From contig CAVTIS010000001.1 in the NCBI GenBank assembly GCA_963734845.1, forward strand, positions 310,001-374,000: 64,000 nt of DNA, given 5' to 3'. The stretch is from JAKAVN01 sp963734845. Lineage in GTDB: Bacteria > Desulfobacterota > Binatia > Binatales > Binataceae. How positions within the stretch are numbered: position 1 is the stretch's first letter; every line of letters starts with the position of its first letter. The notes under the pieces were generated by a model. The model was not told the DNA's origin, searched no databases, and was given only the letters and a program-made list of their open reading frames with translations. Shown here one piece after another: positions 52,529-61,342 of this stretch. Both the position numbers and the translations under genes were made by a program.

Positions 52529-52993
52529 ATGATGAGTTACCGAAGACACTCCTGCGATTCGGGCTTCTCGGGCAGTGCGGAGGTGGCGGTGGTAGAGCAA
52601 AAGGCGCAAGCGCTGGCGGCCGCGTGGGCCAGGGTCTTGTTGGTCGAAGATGAAGTCGATATCCGGGAACTGATTCGTTACAGCCTCGCGCAGGCCGGCC
52701 TCGACGTAGAAGAGGCGAGCGACGGAGCCGAGGCGCTCGACAAACTGCGCGCATTCGCGCCCGACCTCGTCGTTCTGGATCTGATGTTGCCCGGGATGCC
52801 GGGACTCGAGGTTTGCCAGCGCTTGCGCTCGCGCGCAGAGACCGCGCGGCTGCCTATTATGGTCGTGAGCGCCAAATCGAACGCTTCCGACAAGGCGCTG
52901 GGATTGGCTATGGGCGCCGACGATTACGTTACCAAGCCTTTCAGCCCGCGCGATTTGTTGATGCGCGCGATCGCCTTGCTGCCGCCGCGATAG
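52529..52993 (+). CDS. Single-domain response regulator receiver
   Basis: 154 residues consisting of an N-terminal extension of about 34 residues and one CheY-like receiver. Acidic pocket residues are E40 and D41, the phosphoacceptor is D84 (VVLDLMLPGMPG), and the conserved Thr/Ser and Lys positions include K136 in TKPFS. No output domain follows. It could act as a phospho-relay or protein-protein switch; its kinase is not beside it. The mannose-1-phosphate guanylyltransferase-like gene follows 55 bases later on the same strand. Confidence 0.88.
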   Translation: MMSYRRHSCDSGFSGSAEVAVVEQKAQALAAAWARVLLVEDEVDIRELIRYSLAQAGLDVEEASDGAEALDKLRAFAPDLVVLDLMLPGMPGLEVCQRLRSRAETARLPIMVVSAKSNASDKALGLAMGADDYVTKPFSPRDLLMRAIALLPPR

Positions 52994-53048
52994 ACCATCC
53001 CTCGATTCGTCAAGACACATTAACCAGTCCTTCATAGCAGCGTAATTT

Positions 53049-54089
53049 GTGCGCGCTAAACCGGTGCCCGAAAGAGTAGTGCGCAGGAGTGAGTCGGCGA
53101 CGCTGGATACGCAAAGTCAAAATCGATGGGCGATCGTTCTGGCCGGAGGCGAAGGCAAGCGGCTGCGCAGCTTGACCCGCCGGCTGGGTTACGATGTGCC
53201 CAAGCAGTTCTGCCCGCTGCTCGAGCGGGAAACACTGTTGCAACTTACGCTTCGCCGGGTCGCGTTGGCGATCGATCCCGCACAGACCGTGACAGTGGTG
53301 ACCCGATCGCATGCGCGATTTTTTTCTCCACTGATGGCACCGCTAACCGGTCGCGATGCGCACCGCAATGCACGGCAGAATTTAATTGTCCAGCCCGAAA
53401 ACCGCGGCACCGCCATCGCGATCGCTTACGCCGCGTTTCGCCTGGCGGAAATGGACCAAGCAGCCTCGGTCGCCGTCTTTCCCTCCGACCATTGGTTCAG
53501 CGACGACGTCGAGTTAATGCGCAACGTGGAGCGCGCTTTCGCGTTGGTCTCCGAGTTCCAGGAGTTGACGGTGGCATTGGGCATTGCCGCCGAACGACCG
53601 GAACCCGGCTATGGATGGTTCGAGCTTGGAGCGCCGATACTGAACGAAGCGGCGCAGCTGTTCGAAGTCCGCCATTTCTGGGAGAAACCGCCTGCCGAAA
53701 CCACACGCGCGATTTGGAACGCCGGTGCACACCGGAACGGCTTCATCCTGGTGGCCAGGGTCTCGGCGCTGCTGAGCCTGATTCTGAAAACACTGCCTCG
53801 GCTGCATGGCGCCTTTCACAGCATCAAGCCAGTGCTCGGCACGATGTTCGAGGCCCAGACGATAGAGGCGCTTTATCGCGATCTGCCGCGGATGGAGTTT
53901 TCCCAGCGCGTGCTCGCCCGCGCGCCGCAGGCGCTGGCCGTACTGGCGGTCAGCAATCTCCAATGGAGCGACCTGGGCGATCCTCAGCGAGTCCTCGGCC
54001 TGCTCAAACGGATCGCGCAGACCGGACAACGCGAACAACTCGCGAACGCCATCCGGGCACTCCACCGGCGAGCGCGCCGCGCTGCTTAG
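53049..54089 (+). CDS. Mannose-1-phosphate guanylyltransferase-like nucleotidyltransferase
   Basis: 346 residues of the NTP_transferase fold. The nucleotide-binding motif is IVLAGGEGKRLRSLT, then QPENRGTAIAIAYA, the metal/catalytic FPSDHWF, EPGYGWFE and HFWEKPP. It lacks the C-terminal isomerase (phosphomannose isomerase) domain of bifunctional enzymes. It probably makes GDP-mannose for surface polysaccharide, though other sugar-1-phosphates are possible. The GTG start has no strong ribosome site. Same strand and close to the receiver gene. Confidence 0.85.
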   Translation: MRAKPVPERVVRRSESATLDTQSQNRWAIVLAGGEGKRLRSLTRRLGYDVPKQFCPLLERETLLQLTLRRVALAIDPAQTVTVVTRSHARFFSPLMAPLTGRDAHRNARQNLIVQPENRGTAIAIAYAAFRLAEMDQAASVAVFPSDHWFSDDVELMRNVERAFALVSEFQELTVALGIAAERPEPGYGWFELGAPILNEAAQLFEVRHFWEKPPAETTRAIWNAGAHRNGFILVARVSALLSLILKTLPRLHGAFHSIKPVLGTMFEAQTIEALYRDLPRMEFSQRVLARAPQALAVLAVSNLQWSDLGDPQRVLGLLKRIAQTGQREQLANAIRALHRRARRAA

Positions 54090-54093
54090 ACTG

Positions 54094-55125
54094 TCATCCG
54101 CGAAAATGCGGCATCACCTTGCTCGCGAACAACTCCAGGTGCTCGTACATCTTTTTCGGCGGAAAGCCCGGCGGGCACGTCCAGCTGTAGTAGCGCTCGA
54201 TCGGAATGCGCGAGGCGTAGTCGCGAATCATCTCGACCGCCCGCTCGGGCGTGGCCACGTTGAGCAGCCCGCTCCTGCGCAACTCCTCCACCGAGTTCAT
54301 GTGCGGAAAGAAATCCTGTCCGGAGTCGCCCATCCACTTGGCGTAGAGGTTGATCTGATAAAGCACGTGCGGCGCCATCTCGTGCCAGGTCTTGTCGGGA
54401 TCGTTCGCCACCACCAGCCAGACATGCCCGGCGATCACGTGGGCCTTGGCGGGATCCTTGCCCAGCGCGCGTAACTCTGCCGCATAATTATCGTACGCGG
54501 ACCGCACTTCGTTGATCGCGATGTAGCCGTCGCCATAGCGCGCCGCGCGCTTCGTTGCTCCCGCCGCGAAGCCGCCGACCCAGATCGGAGGGCGCGGCTT
54601 CTGCACTGGCTCGGGCGAGACCCGCGCGCCCTCGATATGGAAATGCTTGCCGTGAAAAGTCAGCGTCTCGCCTTCCCACAGCCGGCGGATGATCTCCAGC
54701 GCTTCGTTCATGCGTCCGGCGCGCTCTTTGTACTTCAGCCCCAGCCCCTCGAATTCCCCGGCCCGGTAGCCTAGCCCCGCGCCCAGTTCGAAACGGCCAT
54801 CGGACAGGATGTCCACGGTGGCGCCGTCTTCCGCCAGCCGCACCGGATCGTACATCGGGAGCAGCACTACCGAGGTGCCAATTCTGATTTTCTTGGTCTT
54901 CATCGCGATCGCCGCCGCGATCGGCATTTGCGCCGGCGAATAGCCGTCATCGACGAAGTGATGCTCGCTCAGCCAGACGTCGTGGTAGCCAATGCTCTCG
55001 CCGTAGGCGATCATCTCGAGCGTTTCCGCGTAGAGATCCTTATATGGACGGCGCCACTGCGGCGGATTGCGGAAATCGACCCAGAGGCCAAAGCGCAGTC
55101 GCGGATTTTGCGTGGCAGTCGGCAT
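54094..55125 (-). CDS. LLM-class flavin-dependent oxidoreductase (luciferase-like)
   Basis: 343 residues of the bacterial-luciferase/F420 superfamily TIM barrel. Marks are the N-terminal FGLWVDFRN, WLSEHHF, SVVLLPMYDPVRLAEDGATVDILSDGR, FELGAGLGYRAGEFEGLG and KPRPPIWVGG. The family uses FMN or F420 for oxidation, reduction or oxygenation of diverse substrates. GAGGTGCG precedes ATG 55125. It converges with the guanylyltransferase gene, four bases apart. Substrate unknown. Confidence 0.9.
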   Translation of the reverse strand: MPTATQNPRLRFGLWVDFRNPPQWRRPYKDLYAETLEMIAYGESIGYHDVWLSEHHFVDDGYSPAQMPIAAAIAMKTKKIRIGTSVVLLPMYDPVRLAEDGATVDILSDGRFELGAGLGYRAGEFEGLGLKYKERAGRMNEALEIIRRLWEGETLTFHGKHFHIEGARVSPEPVQKPRPPIWVGGFAAGATKRAARYGDGYIAINEVRSAYDNYAAELRALGKDPAKAHVIAGHVWLVVANDPDKTWHEMAPHVLYQINLYAKWMGDSGQDFFPHMNSVEELRRSGLLNVATPERAVEMIRDYASRIPIERYYSWTCPPGFPPKKMYEHLELFASKVMPHFRG

Positions 55126-55212
55126 AGCGCACCTCGATTCCGAATTGGCGTCGCAACGAGCGCCCGTCAAACAAACGCATGTCTCACAAAAGCGGAAAAA
55201 ATACCAGTCGCG

Positions 55213-55995
55213 TCATCTATAGCCGAACCGCGGCATCACGACCTCGAGCAGGATCAGGATGACGACGATCATCTCCAGCCAAAGCACGCGCCGGTCGCGC
55301 GCCACCTCCGCCAGCAACTCCAGTGCCTCTTGCACGGCGCGCAGCTTGAGCTCCAGCGCCCGATAGCGATCGACCAGGTCGAACTCGGCCCGCAAATCGC
55401 CGTAGATCCGATCCATCTCCGGGTCGTCCCATGCCGCGTCGGGCTTGTCGAGCAGATGGAGCACCTGCAGGACCTCGCTGCGGGTCGAGATGGCTTCGCC
55501 GATGAAACGATGGAGCGGGCGCGTGCGCAGCGGCACAGTTCCGTACCGCTCCAGACGCTCGACGAAAGTGCCGGTGCGAGTCGAAAGCCGGTCAACAATT
55601 CGCTCGTAGTATTCCATCGCCGCGCTCTGCGCCACGATCAGCGAAACGATCCCGGCGCGCGCGGGCGTGATGCGATCGACTCGGAGCGTGCCGTCGACGA
55701 TGCCGGTGGAGAAGCCGGGATCCTCGAGCACCGAGTAATCTTCGCGGATGACCTGCGCGGTCAGCTTCGGCCCCATCTTGAAGAGCCGCGCCAGTTCGGC
55801 TTCGCGGCGCTCGGGCGGAACGTCGTAGGCCACGACCGCACCAAAGGGAAAGGCGTAAATGCCACCTTCCGGTTCGAGTGGCACGTACAATTCGTGGGCG
55901 GAAATCTTCGCCTGCGGAAAAACTGGTGCCAGTTGCTTGAGCGTCAGGTTTTCTTCGAAAGCGATCGCGTAGAACTGGTGTAGCCGGGGCGCCAT
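55213..55995 (-). CDS. Rmd1/YagE (DUF155)-family protein
   Basis: 260 residues. The N-terminal part (ELYVPLEPEGGIYAFPFGAVVAYDVP) is the Rmd1 start, followed by a helical central region with the conserved YYERIVDRL and a C-terminal hydrophobic anchor (WLEMIVVILILLEVVMPRFG). In yeast, Rmd1 is a mitochondrial protein needed for meiotic nuclear division; bacterial function is unknown. The start at 55995 is chosen because it gives the family length; an upstream TTG at 56055 would add 20 residues. The DUF983 gene is divergent, 83 bases away. Confidence 0.82.
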   Translation of the reverse strand: MAPRLHQFYAIAFEENLTLKQLAPVFPQAKISAHELYVPLEPEGGIYAFPFGAVVAYDVPPERREAELARLFKMGPKLTAQVIREDYSVLEDPGFSTGIVDGTLRVDRITPARAGIVSLIVAQSAAMEYYERIVDRLSTRTGTFVERLERYGTVPLRTRPLHRFIGEAISTRSEVLQVLHLLDKPDAAWDDPEMDRIYGDLRAEFDLVDRYRALELKLRAVQEALELLAEVARDRRVLWLEMIVVILILLEVVMPRFGYR

Positions 55996-56077
55996 CGCAT
56001 CACGGATAGCATCAGTTGGGCCACGCGATAAGATGCAGGAATCCGAGCCGGACAAGGGATGAGCAGTTGCGCAGGCG

Positions 56078-56647
56078 ATGAGTAAATTTCAAATGATATT
56101 CGCGATGGCTGCGGCGCTCGCAGTCATCGCCACGATGGCGGGGCTCGGCGTCATCCTGGCGCTCGCGATGGCGCGCGAGGACGGCGCCCGCGCCGCTGAA
56201 GAGCGCGCCGCGGCAGGCGACCTGGAGCCACGCGTCCCGGGAGGGACGCTCCTTGGGCGGGCGTTCGCCAAGCGATGTCCGCGATGCGGCCGCGGCGCGG
56301 TCTTCGCCTCTTATTTCAGGATGAACCCGCGATGTAGCGAGTGCGGTGCAGTTTTCTGGGTCGATCGGGGCGAATGGCTCGGCGCGTTCGTGATCGATTG
56401 GGCCTGTGCCACCGGCCTCGCGATCGTAGTGTGGGCGGCGCTGGAGGCTTTCACGACGCTCCCGCAGATCGTGGAAATCGCGATCATCTCGGCTTGCGTG
56501 ATGGCCAGCCTGTTCGCGACATTTCCCTGGTCGCGCAGTCTGTGGACTGTGTTCCTTTATCTCACTGGCGTGATGGGCGAGCGTCCGGCGCTCGCGCATG
56601 CCGATGCCGCGCCACCCAAGGCCGTGCCGCCTCATCCGCCGAACTGA
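56078..56647 (+). CDS. DUF983 family protein
   Basis: 189 residues with an N-terminal membrane helix, then the DUF983 signature CPRCGRGAVFASYFRMNPRCSECG with four cysteines of two zinc-ribbon-type pairs, followed by two further hydrophobic segments (WACATGLAIVVWAAL and IAIISACVMASLFATFPWS). It is a membrane protein of unknown function; some relatives accompany cytochrome oxidase assembly genes, which are not present here. The last 25 residues are Ala/Pro-rich. Confidence 0.85.
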   Translation: MSKFQMIFAMAAALAVIATMAGLGVILALAMAREDGARAAEERAAAGDLEPRVPGGTLLGRAFAKRCPRCGRGAVFASYFRMNPRCSECGAVFWVDRGEWLGAFVIDWACATGLAIVVWAALEAFTTLPQIVEIAIISACVMASLFATFPWSRSLWTVFLYLTGVMGERPALAHADAAPPKAVPPHPPN

Positions 56648-56671
56648 AGAGTGCGCGAAACAGTCGCGGGC

Positions 56672-57652
56672 TCAGCCGCTGATACGGGCCAGGTAAGTGA
56701 GCAGCGCGTCGCGAATCGGAAGCTGATTCTTGTAGCCGCGCATATCGGCAGGAACCTTATCGAGCGCCTGGGCCAGGCCCCGCGCCACCGACGGCAAATC
56801 TTCCAGCACCGACAGCGGGCGGATGTAGGTCCGAATCGTGAACAGCACATCGCCGGAGCGGGGCAGCCGCCGCAGGCTCTGCCGCTCCGAGCGAATCCAT
56901 AATTTGCGCCCGGCGTTCTCGGCCGTGATGTCGCTGTTCTGGCCCTGGGCGAACCGGCGCTGCTTCAGATAGAGGTCCGGAGCGTCGACGATGCTCCAGT
57001 TCGATCGCCACGACGGCTTGTGCGCCTTGAGTCCCACCATGTAACGGTCCGAAGGCGCCGCGAGCTTTTCGTCGTAGCCGGGAACCGCATGATGAATGCC
57101 GGCCATCGGCAGTCCGAATTTGTCCGTCAGCTCCCAGCGCAGCGGAAAGCAGACCGATCCGGCGCTCAGCAGGTAGGTGCCCTTGCCGTCAGGGCTCATC
57201 AGGCAGAGGTCTTCCTGGATCAGGCGGGCAGCGAGGTCGAGGGGCGCGGCGCTGAAGTCGCCGACGCGCCAAACTTCGCCATTGATAAGATTTTCGATCC
57301 GCGCGTCCGGCTCGATTCCGTCATCCGCGTTCCGCGACGACGCAGCACGCGTGATGCGAAAGAAATTCGGATAATAGATCGCCAGATGCTCCACCAGCAT
57401 CTCCAGCACTTCGGCCTGACCGCGTTCGCTGCCCGGCATCGCGCAAAATACCATTGCGTATTCATCGCGCAGGCGCCGCGCCTTTTCGCGCATCTCAGCG
57501 GCATAATGCTCGTCGATGTCGAGCCAGGTCTCCTCGGCCATCGGTACCAGGCCGAGCGCAAGACTGTAATTGCCCTCGGCGAAGGGGTAGCGCATGTACT
57601 TACCCAGCATCGCCGCGCTGTCCGCCGATTTATCTTTGATCGCCTGGCTCAT
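56672..57652 (-). CDS. DUF3445 heme-dependent oxidative N-demethylase-like
   Basis: 326 residues of the DUF3445/HODM family. Recognisable are MRYPFAEGNYSLALGLVPM at the start, the MAGIHHAVPGYDEKLA segment with a His pair likely at the heme and IRSERQSLRRLPRSGDVLFTIRTY. Members bind heme and remove N-methyl groups oxidatively; the dimethylamine monooxygenase subunit is in this family. If active on dimethylamine it could follow the dimethylformamidase encoded 35 kb away. No reductase subunits (DmmB/DmmC-type) are nearby. Confidence 0.85.
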   Translation of the reverse strand: MSQAIKDKSADSAAMLGKYMRYPFAEGNYSLALGLVPMAEETWLDIDEHYAAEMREKARRLRDEYAMVFCAMPGSERGQAEVLEMLVEHLAIYYPNFFRITRAASSRNADDGIEPDARIENLINGEVWRVGDFSAAPLDLAARLIQEDLCLMSPDGKGTYLLSAGSVCFPLRWELTDKFGLPMAGIHHAVPGYDEKLAAPSDRYMVGLKAHKPSWRSNWSIVDAPDLYLKQRRFAQGQNSDITAENAGRKLWIRSERQSLRRLPRSGDVLFTIRTYIRPLSVLEDLPSVARGLAQALDKVPADMRGYKNQLPIRDALLTYLARISG

Positions 57653-57814
57653 CGTTGAAGAACTCCCGAGTCTAATAGCTCATCGCCGAACGGTCGAGTC
57701 CTCGGTCGTGCCCCAGTCACGCGCTTTGGATAGCCCGCAGAACGAGCCAAGGGGTTTCGAACCCAACCGACGCTTTGCACCGGCCACGCCGTAAATCTAG
57801 ATTTGTACGATCTT

Positions 57815-59236
57815 ATGGAAGCCGCCTCGAAGAAACCCGCCGAGCGGGCATTGCGCGCCGGATGCCTCAACTTTACCGAGCTCTCAGCCATTTCCATCGC
57901 GAATATCGGGCCAACGGTTATCGCCGCGCTGGTTATTCCGCTGATGTACGCGAACGCCGGCAACGGCAGCTGGCTCGCTTACCTCTTCGGTACGGTCATG
58001 CTGCTGTTCGTGACCTTCAACCTGAATCAGTTCGCGCGCCGCTCGGCCGCGACCGGCTCCATGCACGCCTACACGGTCATGGGACTCGGTGCGACTACCG
58101 GCGGCATCTCGGGATGGTGCCTGGTCTGGGCTTACCTCTTCGACGGAATCGCCGGCGTGGCGGGCTTCGCAATCTTTGGCAACGCGTTGTTCGGGATGCT
58201 CGGGGTCCAAGTCCCGAACATGCTGATGTTCGCGGTCCTGTGTTTCATAATCTGGTTTCTCGCCTACGAAGACGTGCAGATCTCGAGCATCGTGATGCTG
58301 GTTTTCGAAGCGCTCTCGATATCAATGATTCTGATCCTCTGTGCCGTGGTGCTGTCCAAACACAAGTTTGCACTGGACCCCGCACAGTTCACCATGAAGG
58401 GATCGTCGCTCTCCGGAATCGCGATGGGCGTCAATATCGCGGTGTTCAGTCTGGTGGGTTTCGAGAACGCTACCGCGTTTGGCGAAGAAGCGAAGGAGCC
58501 GCTGATCACGATTCCGCGCGTTTTGATTGTGAACCTCGTGCTGACCGGGCTCTTTTTCATCCTGATTTCCTACACCGAGATCCTCGGCTTCATCGGTTAC
58601 AAGACGCCGTTGGATAAAGTCGACACGCCGCTTAACATCCTAGCCCAGATGGTGGGGATGCCCGCCCTGGTGGTGCCGATGTCATTGGCGGTAATCGTAA
58701 GCTGCTTCGCGGGCAGTCTTGCCTGTCTCAACTCGGGCGCGCGGATTCTTTACTCGCTGAGCCGTCACGGGCTCCTGCCTTCATCGATCGGCGCAGCACA
58801 CGACACTCACGAAACGCCGCACGTCGCGGTCACAATCATGGGCGCGCTGCTCTTCGTCGTGCCGGCCGCGATGCTCCTGGTGCCGGGGACTCAGCCATTC
58901 GACATTGTGGGCTATGGGGGAACCCTTACTGCGTTCGGATTCATCGGCTCATATTTTCTGGTCTCGGTCGCGGCACCCGCATATCTGAAGCGCGAAGGCG
59001 TCGTTCGCGGCCGCGACTATGCGCTCGCGGGAGCGGCGGCGCTGCTGCTGATGTTTCCCGCGATTGGCAGCGTATATCCGGTCCCCGCCTGGCCACTCAG
59101 CGTTTTCCCGTACATCTTCCTCTCATATGTGATAGTCGGATTGTTCTGGATCCGCTCTCGGCGCAAAGGCCTTGCGGAATTTGCAGGCGTGAATCTACCC
59201 GCATCGGTGGCGGCGCCAGTCCAGCGCGATGCGTGA
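57815..59236 (+). CDS. APC-superfamily amino acid permease
   Basis: 473 residues with about 12 membrane helices. The first helix is IANIGPTVIAALVIPLMYANAG; the central NIAVFSLVGFENATAFGEEAKEP is the conserved APC helix 6/loop with the Phe-Glu motif. It probably imports an amino acid or amine/polyamine. ATG 57815 is used, with TTG 57803 an alternative. A molybdopterin oxidoreductase and hydantoinase-type genes follow on the same strand, so the imported substrate may be used by them. Confidence 0.9.
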   Translation: MEAASKKPAERALRAGCLNFTELSAISIANIGPTVIAALVIPLMYANAGNGSWLAYLFGTVMLLFVTFNLNQFARRSAATGSMHAYTVMGLGATTGGISGWCLVWAYLFDGIAGVAGFAIFGNALFGMLGVQVPNMLMFAVLCFIIWFLAYEDVQISSIVMLVFEALSISMILILCAVVLSKHKFALDPAQFTMKGSSLSGIAMGVNIAVFSLVGFENATAFGEEAKEPLITIPRVLIVNLVLTGLFFILISYTEILGFIGYKTPLDKVDTPLNILAQMVGMPALVVPMSLAVIVSCFAGSLACLNSGARILYSLSRHGLLPSSIGAAHDTHETPHVAVTIMGALLFVVPAAMLLVPGTQPFDIVGYGGTLTAFGFIGSYFLVSVAAPAYLKREGVVRGRDYALAGAAALLLMFPAIGSVYPVPAWPLSVFPYIFLSYVIVGLFWIRSRRKGLAEFAGVNLPASVAAPVQRDA

Positions 59237-59256
59237 AATTAAGAGGAGCGTTCACG

Positions 59257-61293
59257 ATGAGTGAGCTTGAAGAAATCGTCCGCACCGCGTGCCCGCGCGA
59301 CTGCTACGACACTTGCGGCGTCAACGTTCACAAACGCAACGGCGCGATCGATTCGGTGCGCGGCGACCCCGCGCATTTCGTAAGCCAGGGCCAGCTCTGC
59401 GTCAAATGCTCGATCGGCTACAACAACGAATGGCTGGACCCGCGCTCGCGTCTGACTCGGCCGCTGCACCGCGTCGGGCGCAAGGGCGAGGGCCGCTTCG
59501 AGCCGGTGTCGTGGGAGGTCGCAATCGATGCGATCGCCGACCGGCTGAAGCGCATCGTCGCGAACGTCGGACCGCAGGCCATCCTCAATACGCACTATAG
59601 CGGCACTATCTCGCTCATCGCGTATCTGTTTCCGACGCGCTTCTTCAACCGTCTCGGCGCGACCGAGGTCAGCCCCGACACGATTTGCAACATGGCCGGC
59701 CACGTCGCCCTGCATTACATGTACGGCACCTCGGTGAGCGGCTTCGATCCGCGCACCGGCGACAACTCCACCTGCATCATAGTGTGGGGCGCGAATCCTT
59801 CAGCTTCGGGTCCGCACGTGCAGGAGCACTGGCTCGCGAAGTTGCCGGGCAAGGTTGTGGTCATCGATCCGGTGCGGACCCCGACGGCCGCGGCGGCGGA
59901 CATCCATCTGCAACCGTTCCCGGGAAGCGACGCGGCGCTGGCCTTCTCGATGCTCCACGTCATCCAGCGCGCGGAACTGGTAGATCGCAACTTCGTCGCG
60001 CAGCACACCGTGGGATGGGACGAGGTTGAACCGATGCTAGCGCAATGTACGCCGGAGTGGGGCGAGGCGCAGACTGGCGTGCCTGCGCGCCTGATCGAGG
60101 AGGTCGCGCGCCTGTATGGCCGCGGGCCGTCGCTGCTGTGGATGGGCCAGGCGCTCCAGCGTCAGCCGACCGGCGGCAACGTGATGCGCGCGTGCGCGCT
60201 ACTTCCGGCGGTCACCGGAAATCTCGGCAAGCCCGGCGCCGGCTTCGTCTATTTGAATTTCGACATGGCGCAGCGCGGAATCGACGGCGAGTACCTTACC
60301 GCGCCGCATCTGAGCAAGAGCGCTCCGCCGTCAATCAGTCAGATGGACCTCGCCGCCACTCTCGAGGACCCCGCACGTGCGCAGGCCCTGATGTGCTGGA
60401 ACATCAATATCGCGGCGTCCAATCCGCAGCAGGAGCGCCTGCGCAAAGCGCTGATGCGCGAGGACCTGATGACTGTCGTGCTCGATTTGTTCCCGACCGA
60501 CACCACCGACTTTGCTGACTTCGTGCTGCCGGCGGCGAGCTTCCTGGAATTCGACGATCTCGTGGCGAGCTACTTTCATCTGACGCTTTCGGCGCAGGTC
60601 AAGGCGGCGGAGCCGATGGGCGAGGCGCTCCCCAATTCGGAAATCTTTCGCCGCCTCGCGCGCGCGATGGATTTCACCGAGCCCGAGTTGCATGAGAGCG
60701 ACTCTGAAATTATCGCGACGCTGTTAAAGCGAGCGAACCTCGACGGCGATTTTCGCTCGTTTGCCGCCCGCGCGCCCGTGCACCTTCCCGCCGAGCCGAT
60801 GATCCAGTTTCGCGATCTCACGTTTCCGACGCCTAGCGGACGTATCGAAATCGCCTCCGAGAGCGCCGCGGCCGACGGCCATCCGCGGGTTCCGCAACCC
60901 CTCGCCGATCCCCGGCCCGCGTCGGGACGGTTGCGATTGCTGTCGCCATCTTCGCAATGGGCTTTGAACGACAGTTTCTCCAACGTGGCTAAAATTGCGG
61001 CCCATACGGGCCCCCCCGCGATCGCGATACATCCGGACGACGCGGCCGGGCGCGGGCTCGCCGAGGGCGACCAGGTGTTGGTCGCAAACGAAACCGGCCG
61101 CCTCGTAATGCGCGTCACCCTGACCGAGACCGTGCCTCGCGGTGTCGCGCTATCGCATAAGGGCCGCTGGCCGAAACAGGAGGCCGGGCATCGAAACGTG
61201 AACGTGCTGAACCCCGGGCGCAAGTCGGACATGGGTGAAAGCACCGCCGTGCACAGCGTGGAGGTTACCGTCGGGCCGGTTACCGCGGCTTGA
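59257..61293 (+). CDS. Molybdopterin oxidoreductase (DMSO-reductase/formate-dehydrogenase family)
   Basis: 678 residues. The N-terminal [4Fe-4S] ligands are C12, C16, C20 and C48 (CPRDCYDTC...LCVKC). The Mo-bisMGD regions include the NMAGHV segment, VVIDPVRTPTAAAADIHLQPFPGSDAALAFSMLHV and the C-terminal beta-barrel domain (AIHPDDAAGRGLAEGDQVLVANETGRLVMRV). The residue coordinating Mo cannot be assigned safely. AGAGGAGCG precedes ATG 59257. Electron-transfer subunits are not next to it. A role in oxidation of a small organic acid or aldehyde is possible. Confidence 0.9.
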   Translation: MSELEEIVRTACPRDCYDTCGVNVHKRNGAIDSVRGDPAHFVSQGQLCVKCSIGYNNEWLDPRSRLTRPLHRVGRKGEGRFEPVSWEVAIDAIADRLKRIVANVGPQAILNTHYSGTISLIAYLFPTRFFNRLGATEVSPDTICNMAGHVALHYMYGTSVSGFDPRTGDNSTCIIVWGANPSASGPHVQEHWLAKLPGKVVVIDPVRTPTAAAADIHLQPFPGSDAALAFSMLHVIQRAELVDRNFVAQHTVGWDEVEPMLAQCTPEWGEAQTGVPARLIEEVARLYGRGPSLLWMGQALQRQPTGGNVMRACALLPAVTGNLGKPGAGFVYLNFDMAQRGIDGEYLTAPHLSKSAPPSISQMDLAATLEDPARAQALMCWNINIAASNPQQERLRKALMREDLMTVVLDLFPTDTTDFADFVLPAASFLEFDDLVASYFHLTLSAQVKAAEPMGEALPNSEIFRRLARAMDFTEPELHESDSEIIATLLKRANLDGDFRSFAARAPVHLPAEPMIQFRDLTFPTPSGRIEIASESAAADGHPRVPQPLADPRPASGRLRLLSPSSQWALNDSFSNVAKIAAHTGPPAIAIHPDDAAGRGLAEGDQVLVANETGRLVMRVTLTETVPRGVALSHKGRWPKQEAGHRNVNVLNPGRKSDMGESTAVHSVEVTVGPVTAA

Positions 61294-61342
61294 GCGCCGT
61301 TTCCTTTGACCTGTTTAGCCTGGACCGCTAGCATCGGCGACG

